NCBI GenBank assembly: GCA_004335835.1
Contig: RWJK01001757.1
Location: 33,514 to 97,513, forward strand
DNA: 64,000 nt
Origin: Scenedesmus sp. ARA3
Lineage: Eukaryota; Chlorophyta; Chlorophyceae; Sphaeropleales; Scenedesmaceae
Reading direction: 5' to 3'
Position 1 is the stretch's first letter. Each line of letters starts with the position of its first letter. The notes under the pieces were generated by a model that saw only the letters and a program-made list of their open reading frames with translations, had not been told where the DNA came from and did no database searches. Both the position numbers and the translations under genes were made by a program. This document shows positions 37,908 through 50,000 of the stretch, piece after piece.

Positions 37908-40133
37908 CAGGAGCATGCAGCACTCAGCAGCAGGTGGTAAGCACAACAAGCAGCGGCCAGCGCCTGCAGTGTCCCCTGCAGCTGATACTCCCTGCTGTTG
38001 AACAGCAGCGCTTGCACCTTTGCACGCTGTGCGTCCTCATCAACCCTTGCCACATGGCTGCACCAGCAAACACACACAGCAACTGACGCACACAGCTGCA
38101 CCAGCTGCAGCTGCTGCTGGCGCCGCAGCCTGGCCCAGGCTGCTCACGGTGAGCAGCGCGCTGCGCGCCCACAGGTGCCCCACACCCATGTCACTTGGCC
38201 GCATGCAGCCCTCACTCAGCAGCTGATGCAGCATAAGAACCACATGATCTGCTCTGCTACCTGCTGCCGCTCCACTGTGGCACACACCTTGCTGAGCAGT
38301 GCGCTGCGTGGCGCCACCCACAGGTGGCCCAGCAGCAGCAGGTTGGCGAAGTAGCAGAAGTCCAGCAGGTAGTAGTGCCAGCGTTTAGCGCGGTACAGCG
38401 CCCAGCGCGCCGCCAGCAGCACCAGCACCTGTGCCGTGTACTGCGGGCGGTGCAGCAGGCGGCAGGCAGCAGCAAAATGTGCTGTTGAATTTTGAGACTT
38501 TATCAATAAAAACAATTAAACTTGCAGGTGCATGAAGTGGCTGCAGCACGAGGTGCCTGCGACTGCGCAAGTCGCACCCCGCACTGCTGTACACAGGACT
38601 GGCACTGCCGCACTGCTTGTGCTGCCGACATCAGCTGCACAGAGCCCAGCACTCCATGTCGCAGGCCATCTTGCACCCAGGCCTGTACTCAGCTGCTGGC
38701 TACTGATTATCTCAGATTGTTGCAACAGCTGCCGTGCTATGAATGCGAGAATGCCGTGGATACAAACCTCAGCCTCATGCAGACCCAGTACAGCCAGCCA
38801 CTTGCTCGCATGCGTCTAGCACGGCACACAAACAGCTGCTGCTAGTAGTACTGCTAGCAGCACCTGCAGCTCACCATTTTGTAGAAGGTGCTGGGGCTCC
38901 ATCCTAGCCAATATGCGACAGACCTGCACCACGAGCAAAAAGCAACGGCAGACAGCCTGTCTGTGTGGCACACAGCTGAACCGTGAGGTGTGCTCAACAG
39001 GCCCCAGGCTCTCTCGCATCATTGCAGCAGGTGACCACTGCACAAGCAACGAGCCGGCCTGTGCAAACAACCTCAGGATCAACTGCACATGCACCACCCT
39101 GCTAGATGCCAGCGGCCACCTGCAATCTGTGACCGCCTTTTGACTGCAGTATTCAGCCTGATGCTGCCACAACAGTACAGCACTACAGCTGCATAGCTCA
39201 TCGCTAGGTTGCAGGCACTCGACAGTAGCAGCAGCAGCAGCGCCGCCACCCACCACAGCTGGCAGCTGCCCAGCAGGAAGGCCAGCTTGTCCCTCAGCAG
39301 GATGCGGCGCGGGCTCATACGGCCACGCAGCCGCGCCGCCAGCGCCGCCTGCAGCCGCTGCTTGGCGCCTGGGCTGCCGCCCTTGCCGGCGCTGTCACCC
39401 AGCTCGCCCACATCAAACTGCGGCAGCAGCGCAGCAACCATGGTGTACACATGGGCATTTATCTGTTGTGCAGAATAGACTGCACCTATTCGTGCATTAC
39501 GTGTGACGCATGGGTGAGAGGCCCAGCTGCTCTGGCCACATCCTGGCTGCTGCAGGTGGAGATGCAGTTTGGGTGAGCACTCTCAGGCCCAGCCTGACAC
39601 ACACACGCAGCCTGGTGTATAAGAACGAATTCACACATCCTCCGAGTCCTCACGGACCGCAGTGGATGCGAAACTGCGCATTCAAGCAAAGCTGCGCCAG
39701 AAGACCTCTCGTTCTAAGTCTCCTGACCATCTGCGTGGGCTGCAGTTGGCGCATGCAGGCATAGCATTTGTCATATGGTGTACTGCACCTGTGCATGAAC
39801 AGATCAGCACCTTAACAGGGCTCAAGCAACGCAATCAAGCAGAGTGAAACACTACTTGATTATCCAGTATGTTCAGTGTGTGCTGCACGTCCTGTCAGCT
39901 GCATTGCCCACCAATTCCCAGTCGAACTCATCACTGCTGCCTTCACTGAACAGCGTGGCATGCTCCCCTGCTGGAGCTGCCTCTGCAAAGGTCTCCGGCA
40001 AGTTGCAGAGCTCGGAGACGGCGTGACCGACGTCATCTACTGCATGAACCAGCATGCTGGCATAGCTAGTGGGCTTGCTGCTGCTGGCAACAGGTCCGTT
40101 GTTTGAAGCGTCAGCAACAGACGAATGATCCAT
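36020..40133 (-). CDS. GPCAT1: Glycerophosphocholine acyltransferase (GPC1/DUF2838 family)
   Basis: An integral-membrane enzyme of the ER that acylates glycerophosphocholine to lysophosphatidylcholine. Exons 40133-39912, 39462-39224, 38923-38875, 38440-38288, 37841-37758, 37614-37505, 37155-37039, 36646-36547 and 36217-36020 join in phase to 423 aa. Family signatures run in order: SPRRILLRDKLAFLLG, LGWSPSTFYKM, RAKRWHYYLLDFCYFANLLL, GPLAWSTVAFRNSMVYHDLD, VTSVFLHLGPACVSW, PLLFYAAWAVAYYLKIF, and finally MWHGASYYFEVFAKR. Multiple hydrophobic segments match the polytopic topology. The first exon (MDHSSVADASN...SDEFDWEL) is soluble and acidic; its link to the second exon rests on matching phase-0 splice sites and is the least certain part. 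The GTCGAG donor of the second exon is also weak. Confidence 0.82.
38148..38180 (-). repeat. Copy of the 3' end of the acyltransferase exon 38440-38288
   Basis: About 30 bp resembling 38293-38329 (the GHLWVAPRSALLSK exon end) reappear about 150 bp downstream in the intron, where they would read GHLWARSALL followed by a GTGAGC donor. It is interpreted as an exon-end duplication. Confidence 0.65.
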
Positions 40134-40968
40134 GTGGGCGTTCTTCAACTAGTAGGCTGACAAAAGCACGTTGTGGGATCGGCATATTCCGTTGCTGGTA
40201 GCGTGGGCCAGCTTGAAACGGAAATTCGACAACACATGCACATGATAAAGTGAGGTCACTGGGGTTACTGATCACCACCAGCAAATGGGCCACTCCAAAT
40301 GCGGGTAAGAAATGGTATGTCAAACGCTATAATCTCTTCTTGGTGCGCGGCCGCACAGCCAAGTCATCGCTACGTGCAGGACCCAGGTTGCAGGGTAGCC
40401 ACAGGCAGAACTCTGGTTAACGTGCACAGCATTCTGCAATGCAACGTACCGGTATAGCACGCTGTTGACATTCGATCCAGTTTCATTTGCCTTTTGTCTG
40501 CTTTGTCAACCAACCCCGCCAGCGCTTTGTGAATCGGCCTTCGCGCAGTATACTTGCATAGCAAAACACATACAAAATGAGCGTGTTGAGGCAGATCATC
40601 AGGCGTCTTAGTTCGCAACTGCTGCAGCTGGAAAGGGCAGCAGCGAGTGCAGCCCTCCTCCAACCCCACTCCTGCCATGCAGCACAGCAAACAGCAGGTG
40701 TGCAGCGTTTGTGGCGTAGCCCGCTGTAGCCCTTGAATTCAGTCGTGTAACAAATTTTCGCGCTGCAAACAACTCAAACAAGCTACCATGTCTGTGAAAA
40801 GTCTGCGTTCGTGATGCACAGCTGTCCTGCAAGCGTTGTAGCAGTTTGCCTGCGCTCCCTGTGGCGCATGGGAGCCACATGCCGTCGCACATCTTTACCG
40901 CTGCTGAAGGTCAATCGATGTATCACAGTCAAGCCATCATGTCTGTGCCACCTGCAGGCCTATCAATC
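40134..40968. promoter_or_regulatory. Region between divergent acyltransferase and Rdx genes
   Basis: About 830 bp between the start at 40133 (minus) and the preferred start at 40969 (plus). It is comparatively A/T-rich and free of CAG tracts, with no recognisable exon. It is inferred to hold both promoters and 5' UTRs. Confidence 0.4.
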
Positions 40969-41773
40969 ATGGTGCAGCGTCTGCTGCCATCAGCGCAGCA
41001 TGCATCAGCATCAGCAGCACACGCAGGTGCTGCCAACTGGCGCGCGCTGCCCACCAGCAGCAGCGGCAGCAGCAGCTGGGCAGCGCACTCTCTGCAGCCT
41101 GTGCGGCGCTACAGCCAGTGCGACTGCCCCATGCTGGGCGGCCCCACCCCCGACACAGTGGTGGTGGAGTATGACGAGGAGGAGGTGGACAGGTGCGCAG
41201 CAGCAGCATAAAGAGTTACAGCGTGCATGCAGCAGCAGCTGATGAATTAATGTGACAGTTTTAGGCATGGTAAATGCACAACTGTTCACCTGCAAGCAAT
41301 GCTGGTCCAGCAGCCCCCCTGCCCAAAGGCTGCTGGCGCGCTGCTATGGGCTGATGAGCCAGCCAGGCATAGCATACTGGCTACTGTAGAGCGCTACCCA
41401 CACAGCACACCACAGTCTCCTGCTGTGCCCTGAGCCGTGCGCTGTGCATCACTCGCCCCAGTACCCAGCACCATTGTGCTGCTGTCTCTCATACCCACCC
41501 AGCCATGCTCCCTCTTCCGCATCATCTTCACTGCCCCGCAGGTTCATTGCGCTGGCTGATGCCATCGAGGCGGCCTTCCCCAACGTGGTGGTGGAGGGCA
41601 ACCCTGAAGGGCCGGGCAGGCCGGGCTCCTTTGAGGTGAAGGGCGCAGCCAACCAGCTGCTGTTCAGCAGGCTGGACAGCGGCGCATGGCCGCAGCACGC
41701 AGCCCTGGTGGAGGCGCTTGCGGCAGCAGCAGCATGCAGCACCAGCGGCGAGGCGGCGCAGCAGCAGGCGTGA
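40969..41773 (+). CDS. Selenoprotein W/H-like Rdx protein lacking the CxxC motif
   Basis: Exons 40969-41192 and 41542-41773 give 151 aa. The second exon (RFIALADAIEAAFPNVVVEG, then GSFEVKG...LFSRLDSGAWP...LVEAL) matches the thioredoxin-like Rdx/SelW-SelH fold. In that family the first strand is followed by CxxC or CxxU. Here the strand VVVEY is followed by DEEEVD, so no redox pair is present. No in-frame TGA suggests selenocysteine. The N-terminus, MVQRLLPSAQHASASAAH...QPVRRYSQ, looks like a cleavable mitochondrial presequence. Upstream in-frame ATGs at 40879, 40915 and 40939 are alternatives, and a CTGCAG acceptor at about 40951-40956 could hide an earlier exon. The family call is moderate. 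Confidence 0.62.
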
Positions 41774-43986
41774 GCGGCTGGCTGACACACAGCTCTGAGC
41801 ATGCAGGCTTGCTGCGGGTCCAGCCTGCGTGCTGAGTCAGCGTGATCATGTACGGCATGGTGGGCTGCTGGGGCGCAGCCAGGCACGCATGTTGGCAGGC
41901 TACCCAGCGTAGCGGTCCAGCCGGGTGCGGCCACGCATTGGCACAGCTGCTCTGCAGACTGCGCAGTGGAGGTTAGCGACAGCTTGAGAAACGTGCGCAA
42001 TGCCAAACAACACCAGCAGGAGCTGCAGCAGCAGCTGCTGCTGCAGCACCCCTACCTCTCTGGTGGCAAGTTTATCTAGCCGTCAGGCAGCAGCAGTACG
42101 CTTGGCGCCAGGCGACAGCAGCTGCGGACAGAAAACAATAGCACAAGGCCTGTTGTAGCTTGCTGCCGCATGCATTTGCTGAGTTGTTGAGGTGACAGCG
42201 TTGGTGTGGTTGATGCTGATGCAGTGTCATATCACAGTATGCCAGCATGGGGCCGATGTGTCTAGGCCAGGCTGGTCAACTCACGCTTTGCGACATGTGA
42301 TGGCCTGCACACAGACCTGTGAGTGCGCTTTGCACCATCTGTGCTACATCATGAACTTGAGGGTGCCTGTTCTACAAGTGCAGTGCCAACATACATGGAC
42401 CACAATTCGTGCTTGGTCTGCTGACGAAGAACTGCCGCGTATCTATGGGTGCGTGCAAAGAGAACACGTCATAATACTTGCCGCAGCGGCAGCAATGCTG
42501 TGGTCACAGTCTTGCTGCGAACAAAAGTGTGCTTCAGGCAGTGATGCACAGCAGGAGCAGCATCTTCATCTGGTTGTCAGCTGGCCCATCACAAGGCCGC
42601 TGCACCGACCCTCATGATGCGCCCGCTGCTTGGGCGGCGCAGCAGCACAGAAAACTCCATGTTAACAGCAACGGGTGATAGCCAGCGGCAGTGGTGCTGG
42701 GGTTGAGAAGAGTGGTTCAAGGCTTGGCAGTTGCTGGCTTTACTGGCTTTGGCGGCGTCGAGCACAAAACACTGGCATCATTTGGTGGCACGTTTGAGGT
42801 GGCAGCTGCTGCCAGGAGTGTGTTGGTTTCTGTTGAATAGGTGTGATGTGGCGGCACCAAGGAGTTGACCCTGGCTGCCGGCGGATATGAAAGAAATTGG
42901 TCTACTGCCACGTGGTCCTGTTGCATCGATGTTCCAATCGACGGCATCACGCAGCAGCAGCTTTGACTGCTGCTGGACACTGTGTACTTGCTTTAAAGTT
43001 GCAAAGTCACTGGAGCCTGTCGTATGGCTTTGCATGGATTGATGTGCCGATGGGAGTGGCTGGCCACAAGCTTGCTGTACAGCTCCTTCAGACAGCATGA
43101 GCCTTGCCTATTCCTTGCTAAGAGGCTTCAGCAAGGCCCACATTGGCGTATCATGGTAGACATGTGGTCAATATTGATGCACAGTTATCTGAGCGTGCAT
43201 GATTGTGCTGCACCTGGCCGCGAAATCCCGCGCAAGGCCGGGCCCAGGATAGTTGTTGTGGCTGCCCCCAATTCAGCCTCACCTGCTGAGTTGGCCACCG
43301 CTGAAGCTTAACAGTGGACTGAATGTAATGATATGAACACTCTTCATGAGATAGGAAGCGACCCGGGCATCCGATTTTTGTGACACTCTTGATACGCAAT
43401 CCGCTCCTGTCACAACCTGTGCTTAGCCCTCCACATCCCGTGCTAACGAAGGCATTCTATTAGCTCTTACGGTTTCTTGGGTCCTTTCAAGAGACGCGTT
43501 TAAACTGCAGCGACTCACCACCACAGTTGGAGTAGGCGCGAGCACCCTAGGCGCAGCTGTATAGCAACCTAGCAGCGCTAGTAACAGTAGAACTGTCACT
43601 TAGGAGCAGGGTGGCATCAGACAGGCGGTGGAGCAGGTGTGGCAGCAGCCCTCCAGGTGCTCGCCACAGCCTGGAAGGCTCGCCAGGCCCTTAGCAGGGC
43701 AGTGTAGATCAGTCTTGTCTCCTAATAGCCTATGAACAGGTGAGAGAGGCCTGCTGAGGGCATATGCAGCTTGACAAGGCACCAAACCCGCAGGCATATA
43801 GCAGCGGGCCACCCCCGTATCCACACGCACGTCACAGAAACGCCAGTTTGATCAATGCCGGGGTATTGATGAGGCAGCTGCAGCTGGTTGACCGGGGCAA
43901 CAGGGGTTGCTTCGTCGTCGTCGCTTCACTTGCCTCAGCCCTGCTACTATCGGGCCTGACGCCTGGCACGCTGTGTAACCTGTAGG
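41774..43986. other. Non-coding stretch upstream of the kinase gene
   Basis: About 2.2 kb without a recognisable exon. Parts, especially 42.1-43.3 kb, are G/T-rich on the plus strand, as after other plus-strand genes. The last few hundred bases would hold the kinase promoter. Confidence 0.45.
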
Positions 43987-46900
43987 ATGGGCTTTTTCCA
44001 ACGTCTCTTGGGGCGGCAGCAAGAGGGACCTGCGTTAAGCAGCAGGGTCCACCCAGCCAAGCGCCCGCAGCCCAGCTCGCCAGCCAGTGGCTCGTTTGCA
44101 CCAGAGTGCTTCTCCCCTAGTAGGCCGGCTCCTGCAGCAGTCAAGCTGCAGGACCTGCAGCCAGCAGCAGACCCAGCAGAGGACTCAGATGAGGAAGGGG
44201 ACATGTGAGTGTCTTGCAGCAGCACCTGCTGTGTGCATTGGGCGCATGCTGGGTGCATTACCATGTTGAATGGTTTGGGAGCTCTGGTCAAACAGCAGTA
44301 TGGCTGCATGGAAGTGCAGGCCGTATGGCAAGCGTTGACCGCGCTTCGCATGGACTGTGTGGATATGGCATGCCAGCAGACAGGCAGAGCAGCATGGCTG
44401 GTGCATCATCATCATGTTACCCATCAACTGTGGCTGGTGTATGTCGGTTCTGCACGGATACAGCACCATTTCGAACCACTCTGCGTTGGCACTGGCGGTG
44501 GCGCAGCCAGCTGCGTTGAGCACTGCAATGCGGCCGCGCGCTGCGCATGCGCAGCAAACGCGTGCTCGCTGCCTCCTCTGCTGCTGCCTATCCTGACATT
44601 ATGCCTGCACATGCTGCTGCTGCTTCTGTCTCCCCTGCAGCATCCGCGTGCCCTCCAGCGTCACGGAGCACAGCCGCAGCAGCAGCCTGGGCCGGCGGCG
44701 CACCGCCATCGACATCAGCCCCGCAGCCGTGCAGCGCCTGGCAGACAAGGTGGCCATCCTGCAGCACAGCCAGATGCGCGCCAGCTTGGATGGGGATGAT
44801 GGCGGCGTGACCCGTGCAGACATCGAGGAGCTGTACGCAGACATGCAGCTCATACACAGGGGCAGGTGCGTTGCAACGCTGGCAGAAGTGCAGCAGATGA
44901 GAGGTGGCAGAGTGTGTTGCAGGAGTGATTCAGCAGCTGCGGCATGGCAGCAACAGGGACCGCAGCAGCAGACCAGCAGCAGCTGGTGACGCATGGGCGC
45001 GCTATTGCGCCTCACAGCCAGCAGTTGCAGACGAGTTGCTGTACTACTCGTCCTGTTCCTGCTGTATGCTGCCTGCTGCACTCTTGCCAGCGTTGCAACG
45101 CACCTGCTCATGTTGTGTCTCGTATCATGTTTCCTGCAAGCAGGTCGTCGCTGGTGTACCGCGCGCGCGAGGTGCGCAGCGGGCACCGTGTGGTGCTGAA
45201 GGCCTACGAGTCGTCCCGCCTCACGCCCACCAAGCGCACCAACCTGGAGCGCCACGTGCGCTGCCTGCGCGCAGCCATGTGCGTGCTGGGCCCGCAGGGC
45301 GGCGCGGTGCTGCTGGAGCGCACAGTGGAGAACCCTGCGGGCACCTACCTGGTGCTGCAGGCCTGCAACGGTGAGGCAGCAGCAGCAGCATTGGTGGAAG
45401 CAGCAGCAGTGCGGGGCAGCAGCTGGCGCAGCGCTGAGCTCACAACGCATCAGCGAGGCCCAAGCTGCAGCAGGCATGTGCTCCTATTCTGTTCGACCAG
45501 CAGCAGCTCATCATGTGGCACTTCCTCTGCTGGCTTCCTCACTTCCTCACTACCTACTCTTGCTGTCGCAGGCGGCACGCTGATTGAGGCGATCGCCAAT
45601 GCGGGCGGCAAGCTGCCTGAGCGCCAGGTGGCCATCAAGGTGGCACTGCCAGCACTGACAGCACTGGCGCAGCTGCACGGCACAGGCCTGGTGCACCGCG
45701 ACATCAAGCCTGAGCACCTGCTGATCGACAACGGCCAGCTCAAGATCGGCGACTTTGGCAACGCAGGCTGCACCACAGCAGAGGCCGCCGCACTCGGCGC
45801 CAGCAGCTACAGGCAGCAGCAGCAGCAGCAGCAGTCCTCGCTGGCATTCCTGCCGTGCGATGGCAAGCCCAGCGAGCAGCAGCACCACACTTTTGCGGTG
45901 ACAGTAGCGGCCTGCAGCGGCAGCGGCAGCGACAGCAGCGACTGCACCGCAGCTGCGCCAGCTGTGCAGCCTGCAGCCGCGTCCTTCAGTGGCGCCTCGC
46001 CAGCGCAGCGTGACGCCATGAACTTCCGCACCGGCAGCATAGAGTACATGGCGCCTGAGATGCTGGACAAGCCCACCTCGGCAGAGGTGTTCCACCTGGT
46101 GAGTGCGGCAGCAGCAGCAGCACTGCATGTGCAGTGTCAGCAACCTGCTGCTGGCATGTCGGCACTGTGACTGGATCTCTAGCACTGATAATGCCGTGCA
46201 GCCTCCTAGCTCTGCTTGTACTGTCCCCGCTGACCCTGCTGTTGGCTGCCTGTTGTTTGCGTTTCTCCCGCAGGTCATCGCGCAGGGCATCGATGAGGAT
46301 GACCTGCCCAGCTATGATGAGAAGGTGGATGTGTGGTCGCTGGGCGTGGTGCTGTACGAGGCGCTGACCGGGCTGCAGCCCTTCCTGGCTGACAGCGCGG
46401 CAGACATGGCAGCAGTCATCCGCACCAAGCTCAGCAGCACAGTCGGCGCGCAGCAGCCGCAGCTGCCGGCGTTCATCGAGCGCCTGCCGCTGAGCAGTGA
46501 AGGCAAGTGCTTCATCGCCGCCTGCCTCACCTGGGACGCCCGCAAGCGGCCGTCTGCAGCAGAGCTGCTGCAGCACCCGTGGCTGGTCAGCATGCAGCAG
46601 CAGGCCGCCACGGCTGCTGCCACGCGCATGAGCAGCCGCCGCCGCTCTCTGGCCAACCACAGCGGCTCCCTGACAGCTGCAGCGGCAGCCGTCGCAGCCG
46701 CAGACCATGCAGCGCACGCGCGCGCGCCGTTTGCTGCCGTCGCCAGCAGGGACTGGCCGGCCGAGCAGCCCAGCAAGCCGCCGGCAGCGGCAGCAGCAGC
46801 AGCAGCAGCCATCCCACTGCGCAGCAGCGCTCGCTCCAACAGCAGCGCCTGCAGCGGCGGCTCGAGTGACCTGCTGGTTGATGAGCTGCTGGCTGCCACG

Positions 46901-47095
46901 CTGCGGGCTCTGCCTGAGGCCAGCATGTCAGGCATGGGTGAGGACAGCCTGGGGAGCTTGGGTGATAGGCTAGAGCCGCACCTCGGCCGCGCAGCTACTA
47001 CTGCTCACCTGGAGGTTGGTGTGCACAGCATGCGGCGCAGCAGCACGCAGCGGCTGCAGCCGTCCCATGCGGTGCCGCGCGTGCACGCACCCTAA
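43987..47095 (+). CDS. Serine/threonine protein kinase
   Basis: Exons 43987-44204, 44641-44865, 45144-45370, 45572-46098 and 46274-47095 join in phase to 672 aa. The kinase domain shows the VAIK-type lysine in VVLKAYE, the catalytic loop VHRDIKPEHLL, the metal-binding IGDFGNA, EYMAPEML, the helix-F VDVWSLGVVLYEALTG, and a subdomain XI arginine in RKRPSAAELLQHPWL. The usual Asn of HRDxKxxN is His here. Between DFG and APE lies about 85 residues of Gln/Ser/Ala-rich sequence, an unusually long activation segment. A short basic/acidic N-terminus (MGFFQRLLGRQQEG) and a long Ala/Ser-rich C-terminus flank the domain. No specific kinase family was recognised and the substrate is unknown. Confidence 0.85.
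44863..45106. repeat. Perfect 22-bp inverted repeat spanning kinase intron 2
   Basis: The 22 bases at 44863-44884, which start in the last exon bases and include the GT donor, are exactly reverse-complementary to 45085-45106 near the other end of the intron. The match continues imperfectly for about 12 more bases. In the pre-mRNA the 5' splice site would lie inside a long stem. Confidence 0.8.
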
Positions 47096-50000
47096 TGTGG
47101 AAGCGTGCAGCTGCAGTTGTAGGTCGGCAGCGCGTTGTGAGGTGTAGCCCTGCGCATGCTGCTGTGCATGCATGGCTGCTGGGCTTGTCAGTTTTTTGTG
47201 TAGGAGCGCTCTTGTGCTTTGTACTGGTGTCGCACACGTCTGGGCTGAGCATCTGAGGCTTTTTTGGTCTTGGTGAGTCTATTAGAACTTGGGATGCCTG
47301 GTGTGGTTTGCATTCGGCGTCTGTCGTGCGTGGAGGCTGCTAGCGAGGGACCGAAGAGTGCTCACTCTCTGTGGCTTTCCTGCGCGTCATCACTTTTTTG
47401 CTGTTACCGCATCCGGCAGCTCCCGGCATGCGGGAACCCAACTGGTTGCATCGCAGCGACTGCAGCGGCCTTGGCGCTACTTGCCAGTATTGCCGCGCGC
47501 AGGCTGCTTGGCGCACACACTGTATCAGTTGCTGCGGTCTGTGGGTTTATGCTTGCAGCCTGCCAGCCTGGGCAATGTTCTGCATGCGAGGAGGATGCAG
47601 CGAAGAGTGAGGTGGCATGGGCGAGCGAGTGCAGGCAGGCAGGCAGATTGTCACTGGATACCTCAGCAAGGCCTGGCAGGCGGTGTGCTGTGCGCCTGTC
47701 TTGTCGCGCTGCCAGTCACTGCTTAGTACACCCTAGTAGGGCCTGTAGGGCCTGGTAGGTGCGCTGTTGAGTAAGCAACGTGGCAGCCCTCTCAGTTTTC
47801 CCCTGTTGCGGCAAGAAGGGCAGTGCCAGGCGTGTGCGTGCTTGGCCTGGCTCGGTGGGTACTGAAATCGTTTAATCTTTTGCGCGAGGCGGGCGCGCCC
47901 TTCAGCCCAAGGGCGCGGCCGCAGCGCTGCATCGCTAGAGGGCCACTGAACAAGCAGCAGCATTGGCGCCTGGCATGTCATAGGCAGCTCTGGGTGCTTG
48001 TGAATGCTGCTGTCTTGCTGTTGTGAGCTTATTACAAGCACTCGTGCCGCCGAAACAAGAAGGCAGGCTTTGCCTGCGTCTGTGCATTTGTTGTTGCTGG
48101 ATGGGAGTAAAGTGCGGTGCTGCTGTGGTGGTGTGGTGCGAGGTGGGCAGCAGGCACAGGGCGGCTGCTGCTGAGTGAGGTCATCACTTGCAGGACATGC
48201 CGAGTTCATCTAGTGCTGTCTCTATCTTGCTTTCGTCTCGTCTTTCCGTCGATTGTCGTGCCTGTGTGTGCGAGCGTCTGTTGGCCACGCAGCTCGCCGG
48301 CTCCGACGCTGGCGTTGCGTGGTCCCTGGCATGCACAGCTGTTGAGCTGTGCGGCAATATTGTTATCTTGCCTGAGGACTGCTAGAGTGCCGCCCGTGGA
48401 TCTTGGTCTTTTCGCAGCGCTGCTCGCTGCGCTGCGCACCTGCACAGAATGAAGCGCGCTGCGCACGCTGGTGTGACACACGCTTTATGGGTTGGGGGGT
48501 CAATGAAAGTGGCGCTGCCTGCTGCAGCAGCCGTGGGCGCTCCGCGTGCGCGCAGCCTGCAAGCCGCTGGCGGCTTTGCTGGCTGTGCGTGCCTGGTGCG
48601 CCTTCAGTGGTGCTTCCTTGCATCCATTATATGCAACACTTGTTCGGTAGGTCATGCGCCGATTACAGCATATGGGTGGTTGGTGTTGCAGCTGTCGTGC
48701 CGTGAGTGCGTGCCTGCCCGCCCCCGCTGCTGCGCTGAGCCTGTCAGGCGCACTGGGTGGCATGTGGCAGGCGCGCAGCACACGTGCACTGCCGTTTTGT
48801 GAGTGGTGTTTGTTTGGTGAGCGTGCGTTGGGCGCCTCTGCATGGCCTGCCTCAGGCCGTGTGCGCTGCCGTGCAGGGTGTCGCGCTGTCAGCCGCCATA
48901 ACACTGTACTATGATCGCTGTCGGTGTGCTGCTGGTGTTGCTTGCTGTATGCAGGGTTGCTCTTGGTGCGTTGTGCGGCCCGATGTTTGATTTTGTCATC
49001 CACTTGCGTATCTGCAGCATCAGCCGTGCTGGGTGTGCTGCTTGCAGGGCAGCCTGGCTGGCTGAGCTAGGTGGGGGCAGGTGCTGCTGGAGCGGTGGGT
49101 GTGTGTGCTGGTGTGTTATGCTGGTGGAGTGAGCAGAGCGAGTTTTGAAGTGAGCGTATTGGTCCCTGGTGTGTGTCCGTGAGGAGTGGCGTGTGAGCTG
49201 CGGGCGCCGGCGCTGATCACGGCGCCTCGAGTTTATCCTGCCAGGTCGAGTGCCCCTCGACAGTGCTGCTGTTGCAGCCTGTGCACAGGCACCAGCCAGC
49301 GTCGGCTTCAAGCCTGGTGGCATGCTAGGGCAGGCCGCGAGCATGCAAATAAGCTTCCGCCTGCCTGATGTTCCGTGCCCCTGTGCAGTCTCGTTCCTAG
49401 TCAAGCCTGCTTTGTGTCTAGGCCTGCCTTCCACTGTGCGGCCTGCACCCGCATGCGCTTGTTGTGGGTGTCTAGATTGGAATCGATTTTGCGTGTAGCG
49501 AGTTGGAGTAGCGGTCTGGGCTGTTGGCTCTTTTGTGGCGCCGTTGTCCGTGTTTGCTGCCTCGCGTGCATGGTTGTGCTGTGGTTGTGCATGGTTGTGC
49601 TGTGGTTGTCACTCTGGCGTCGTTTGTCAAGGCATCACCTGGGCAGCAGTGGCACTGGGGCAGGCTTGCAGGGCTGGTGTGGTGCCCGCAAGCTTGCCAG
49701 CCTGCGAGGGATCTGTCACAGTGTCGGTCATTGTTCATGTGCCTGCACCTGCACTGTACTGTTCTTGTTTGTCTGGCATGGTGGAGCTGCTGCATGGTGG
49801 CTTGCTGGTGCTTGGCGGTTCTTTGCCGTGCACGGGCTGGTGGTGTGCAGCTCTGCCGTCCCACTAAGCAGCTTTGCGTGCACAGCGGCACATGCACACA
49901 CCACAGGGTTGGCATGCAGCTATGTTGGAGTGTAGAGGGCACGCGGGATGGCACTGGTTCCAGCTGTTCCTAGCATTGGTGTCGCCAAGTGTGCAGGTGC

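Noticed and set aside
41449..42006. 185-codon minus-strand frame starting MALRTFLKLSLTS
   Set aside because: Most of it is antisense to the Rdx exon. The short unique N-terminal part has no recognisable family or clear splice support.
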